Positions 61,524-64,000 of a stretch of DNA of 64,000 bases are shown piece after piece (position 1 is the stretch's first letter; each line of letters starts with the position of its first letter). Position numbers and translations under genes: made by a program. Location of the stretch: positions 500,845 to 564,844 of the forward strand of contig NZ_BLJQ01000002.1 in the NCBI RefSeq assembly GCF_014132155.1, written 5' to 3'. The stretch comes from Gluconobacter sp. Gdi (GTDB lineage Bacteria; Pseudomonadota; Alphaproteobacteria; Acetobacterales; Acetobacteraceae). A model generated the notes under the pieces. The model saw nothing but the letters and a program-made list of their open reading frames with translations, was not told where the DNA came from and did no database searches.

Positions 61524-62615
61524 ATGACGAACGCATCTGCTCCGACCTATCTTGACGCCAATGCAACCGAGCCTCTGCGCCCCGCAGCGAGGGAGGCTGT
61601 GCTGTCGGGTCTGCTGCTGTCCGGCAATCCGTCTTCGGTCCACGCGGAAGGGCGCGAAGCCCGGCGATGTCTTGAAGACGCCCGTAGTCGTATCAGTGCG
61701 GGTTTCGGGCGGATTTCCGGGACCTGTGTGTTCACGTCAGGTGGCACGGAGGCTGACGCAATGGCCATTCATGCGTTCGGTCAAGGGTGTCGGATCCTGA
61801 TCGGCGCAACGGAGCATGATGCCGTTCGTAAAGCCGCCCCGGACGCGGACATTATTCCGGTGAATGACCAGGGCATTCTGGACCTTGAAACCCTCCGTCA
61901 GCGTCTCGCGGATGGGGCGCCAACACTTGTCTGTGTCATGGCCGCCAATAACGAGACCGGGGTTTTGTCGCCACTCGAGGATGTGGCTGCACTCTGCCGC
62001 GACTCGGGGGCACATCTACATGTGGATGCGGTTCAGAGCGCTGGGCGACTGCCTTTCAGCCTGACTGAGTGCAGCGTTGCTCTCTCGGGGCACAAGATGG
62101 GCGGGCCAAAAGGCGCAGGCGCGTTGCTGCTGCCTCTGGATGAACCGATTGATGCCCTGATGGTGGGCGGCGGTCAGGAGCGCGGTCGGCGAGGAGGAAC
62201 GCAGCCTTTGCCAGCTATCCTGGGTATGGCTGCTGCTTTCGATGAGGCGCAGGCCCAGGACTGGTCCGCTATTGAGGCATTGCGCGAGCGCGTCGAACAG
62301 GTGGCGATGGCGGCGGGAGCCCGTGTTGCCGGGCGTGAGGTCGCTCGCCTGCCGAACACAAGCTGCCTGATCCTCGACGGGGTAGCCGCACAGGTGCAGC
62401 TCATGGCGCTTGATCTGGAAGGATTTTGTGTTTCTGCCGGTTCGGCATGCTCTTCTGGAAAGGTGGCGGCATCTCATGTTCTGACGGCTATGGGCGAGAC
62501 GACAGGGGCCTCTCAGGCCATACGAGTGTCGTTGCCGTGGAATGTGAGGGCAGAGCAAGTTGACGCGTTTTGTGATGCCTATGAGCGTATGGCGCGTCGT
62601 TTAAGTAAACGTTAA
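61524..62615 (+). CDS. Cysteine desulfurase (NifS/IscS class V), copy 1
   Basis: A 363-residue PLP enzyme that removes sulfur from cysteine to supply Fe-S cluster assembly or tRNA thiolation. TYLDANATEPLRPAAREAVL is the N-terminus, PLP-Lys lies in VALSGHKMGGPKGAGALL, and the catalytic Cys is in VSAGSACSSGKVAASHVL. The first nucleotides lie 137 bases from the divergent hydrolase start. A second copy begins 254 bases downstream. The two are distinct in sequence, so not a recent duplication. Confidence 0.93.
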   Translation: MTNASAPTYLDANATEPLRPAAREAVLSGLLLSGNPSSVHAEGREARRCLEDARSRISAGFGRISGTCVFTSGGTEADAMAIHAFGQGCRILIGATEHDAVRKAAPDADIIPVNDQGILDLETLRQRLADGAPTLVCVMAANNETGVLSPLEDVAALCRDSGAHLHVDAVQSAGRLPFSLTECSVALSGHKMGGPKGAGALLLPLDEPIDALMVGGGQERGRRGGTQPLPAILGMAAAFDEAQAQDWSAIEALRERVEQVAMAAGARVAGREVARLPNTSCLILDGVAAQVQLMALDLEGFCVSAGSACSSGKVAASHVLTAMGETTGASQAIRVSLPWNVRAEQVDAFCDAYERMARRLSKR

Positions 62616-62776
62616 GGCGCGCTCATGTGGTCATTTTCCAGCCTGAGTTTCCGGGCCTGCTCTTCCAGAAGGGCGCTGCGGGCGTTGATCCATCGGCCTG
62701 AAGGGGAAATGAGGCTGAGGAGTAGAATCCCGAAGGCGAGGGCAAACAGAGTGCTGCCAAGGGGGATCAGGTCCAT
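62612..62776 (-). CDS. Possible 54-residue membrane protein
   Basis: A 54-residue frame with one membrane helix (LGSTLFALAFGILLLSLI) and a charged, helical C-terminus (ALLEEQARKLRLENDHMSAP). It lies in the gap between two cysteine desulfurase genes, on the other strand, with no strong ribosome binding site. The composition is protein-like and nothing else fills this gap. It may be real, but evidence is limited. Confidence 0.4.
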   Translation of the reverse strand: MDLIPLGSTLFALAFGILLLSLISPSGRWINARSALLEEQARKLRLENDHMSAP

Positions 62777-62869
62777 GAGGTATTCTCTGCCTGAAACAAG
62801 GTTCGAGACTGAAAAGCCCATCTATATCTGGAACCGTAACGATCTGTGTTGGTCAGTGGAAGGTATAGC

Positions 62870-64000
62870 GTGATTTATCTGGACTATTTTTCCACAACGC
62901 CCTGCGCCCCTGAGGTTGTGGAAGCAATGCTGCCCTGGTTCGCAGAGGATTTTGGTAATCCACACAGTGTTCATGGCCCGGGCCAGAAAGCGGCGCAGGC
63001 TGTCGATGCAGCCCGCCAGACCATCGCTAACCTGATCGGGGCTGAAGCCCGGGAACTTGTTTTTACGTCCGGAGCCACGGAAGCAAACAATCTTGCCATC
63101 AAGGGAGCCGCTCGCCACCTGAAGCGCATGGGCAATGAGCGTCGTCGCGTCATTACCGTCTCTACTGAGCATAAATGCGTTCTGGAATCCGTTCGGGATC
63201 TGGAGACTGAAGGCTTTGACCCTCTTATCCTGGGAGTGGACGGGCAAGGGCGTGTTGATCCCGAGGCTCTGCGGGAGGCACTGGCGGTGCCGACACTGCT
63301 TGTTAGCATCATGACGGCAAATAATGAAACGGGCATCCTGCAGGACATTCCACTCCTGTCACGAATCGCCCATGAGGCTGGGGCGTTGTTTCACACTGAC
63401 ATGGCGCAGATGGCCGGGAAGCTGCCTGTTTCGCTGGATGGTATCGACCTGGCGTCTTTTTCCGCGCATAAGATGTATGGCCCCAAGGGGATCGGTGCCC
63501 TGTATGTGCGGCGTCGTCCCCGTGTGCGACTACAGCCTCTCTTTTCCGGGGGAGGGCAGGAACGGGCCTTTCGTTCAGGCACGTTGCCTACCCCTCTTGT
63601 CGTGGGGTTCGGGAAAGCTGCGGAGCTGGCGAAACGAAGATTGGATACGGATATTTTGCAGATTTCCGCCCTGCGGGATGATCTGTGGCGCCAGATTGAA
63701 ACGGCACTTCCAGGATGTGAACTGAATGGACGTGAAGTTTCGCGCCTACCGGGTGCGCTGAATTTCTGTCTGCCGGAAGGCGTGCGGGCGACGGACATCC
63801 TTGAACGGGTCCCGGAAGTTGCCATGTCTACGGGGTCAGCTTGCTCGGCCGCAGAAATTACCCCCTCTTATGTGCTGACGGCGATGGGACTTTCTGCACA
63901 GAAAGCATCGCGGTGCTTGCGCCTGTCGGTCGGACGCTCTACCTCCAAGCCCGGTATTGACCGTGCGGCGGCTCTTCTGATCGAGGCTGTCCGTACCTGC
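62870..64000 (+). CDS. Cysteine desulfurase (IscS/NifS class V), copy 2, truncated by window end
   Basis: 377 codons are present and the frame is open at the window end. GTG 62870 has GGAAGG about 6 bases upstream. VIYLDYFSTTPCAPEVVEAM, FTSGATEANNLAIKG, the PLP-Lys in SFSAHKMYGPKGIGALYV, and the catalytic Cys in STGSACSAAEITPSYVLTAMG give the IscS-type signature. It probably supplies sulfur for Fe-S assembly. In related organisms suf genes follow, but that cannot be seen here. Confidence 0.92.
   Translation, partial: MIYLDYFSTTPCAPEVVEAMLPWFAEDFGNPHSVHGPGQKAAQAVDAARQTIANLIGAEARELVFTSGATEANNLAIKGAARHLKRMGNERRRVITVSTEHKCVLESVRDLETEGFDPLILGVDGQGRVDPEALREALAVPTLLVSIMTANNETGILQDIPLLSRIAHEAGALFHTDMAQMAGKLPVSLDGIDLASFSAHKMYGPKGIGALYVRRRPRVRLQPLFSGGGQERAFRSGTLPTPLVVGFGKAAELAKRRLDTDILQISALRDDLWRQIETALPGCELNGREVSRLPGALNFCLPEGVRATDILERVPEVAMSTGSACSAAEITPSYVLTAMGLSAQKASRCLRLSVGRSTSKPGIDRAAALLIEAVRTC

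Overview
The window looks like a chromosomal segment of an acetic acid bacterium (Acetobacteraceae, most like Gluconobacter). The basis is a Tat-exported gluconolactonase, an alphaproteobacterial fliL-fliM block followed by a small coiled-coil membrane protein and a MotE-like protein, and RND and TonB-dependent systems of alphaproteobacterial type. I saw no tRNA, rRNA, CRISPR array, insertion sequence or phage gene. The lineage call is by gene recognition, not by a database search. Coding density is high. The only gene-free stretch longer than 300 bases (41085-41436) holds a TPP riboswitch and a promoter with a palindrome.

Layout. (1) 1-13.6 kb is a surface-glycan region: a Sel1-repeat protein, two very large glycosyltransferases carrying extra beta-rich 'GW' domains, a GT4 enzyme, two paralogous TPR-plus-DXD glycosyltransferases flanking a small internally duplicated protein, a ChW-like domain protein, and dps. 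(2) 13.7-19.2 kb is a phosphate operon pstC-pstA-pstB-phoU-phoB-phoR behind a good Pho box, but without pstS. (3) 19.2-22.1 kb carries an AnsP-type asparagine permease and a lipoprotein lytic transglycosylase with a SPOR domain. (4) 22.1-27.4 kb is a flagellar operon: fliL, fliM, a coiled-coil membrane protein, a MotE-like protein and an unrecognised 811-residue exported protein. (5) 27.4-34.4 kb is a TetR-controlled tripartite RND efflux system plus a small periplasmic protein. (6) 34.4-37.0 kb is a siderophore-type TonB receptor behind a Fur box. (7) 37.0-41.3 kb is a thiamine-uptake operon under a TPP riboswitch: TonB-dependent receptor, APH-fold kinase and PnuC-family permease. (8) 41.4-50.3 kb holds an S46 dipeptidyl peptidase, an MFS exporter, a DUF218 protein, an AGE-family epimerase, and rpe with a heparinase-like gene and a GT4 gene. 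(9) 50.4-55.3 kb holds gluconolactonase, a DesK/DesR-like two-component system with a membrane protein, and tyrS. (10) 55.4-60.6 kb holds a second large TonB receptor converging on a two-gene ABC transporter. (11) 60.7-64 kb holds an alpha/beta hydrolase and two tandem cysteine desulfurases, the second cut by the window end.

The most coherent systems are the following. The riboswitch operon has outer-membrane capture, inner-membrane facilitator and kinase trapping of thiamine all under one TPP aptamer. The phosphate operon combines transport and signalling. In the TonB receptor/ABC pair, the two promoters share a nearly identical 15-base element. The tetR-RND intergenic region carries two copies of a GAAAC-N6-GTTTC repeat that probably form the repressor operator. 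Starts were moved from the longest open frame wherever a Shine-Dalgarno sequence, signal peptide, riboswitch or neighbouring gene argued for it. All functions are inferred from the sequence alone.
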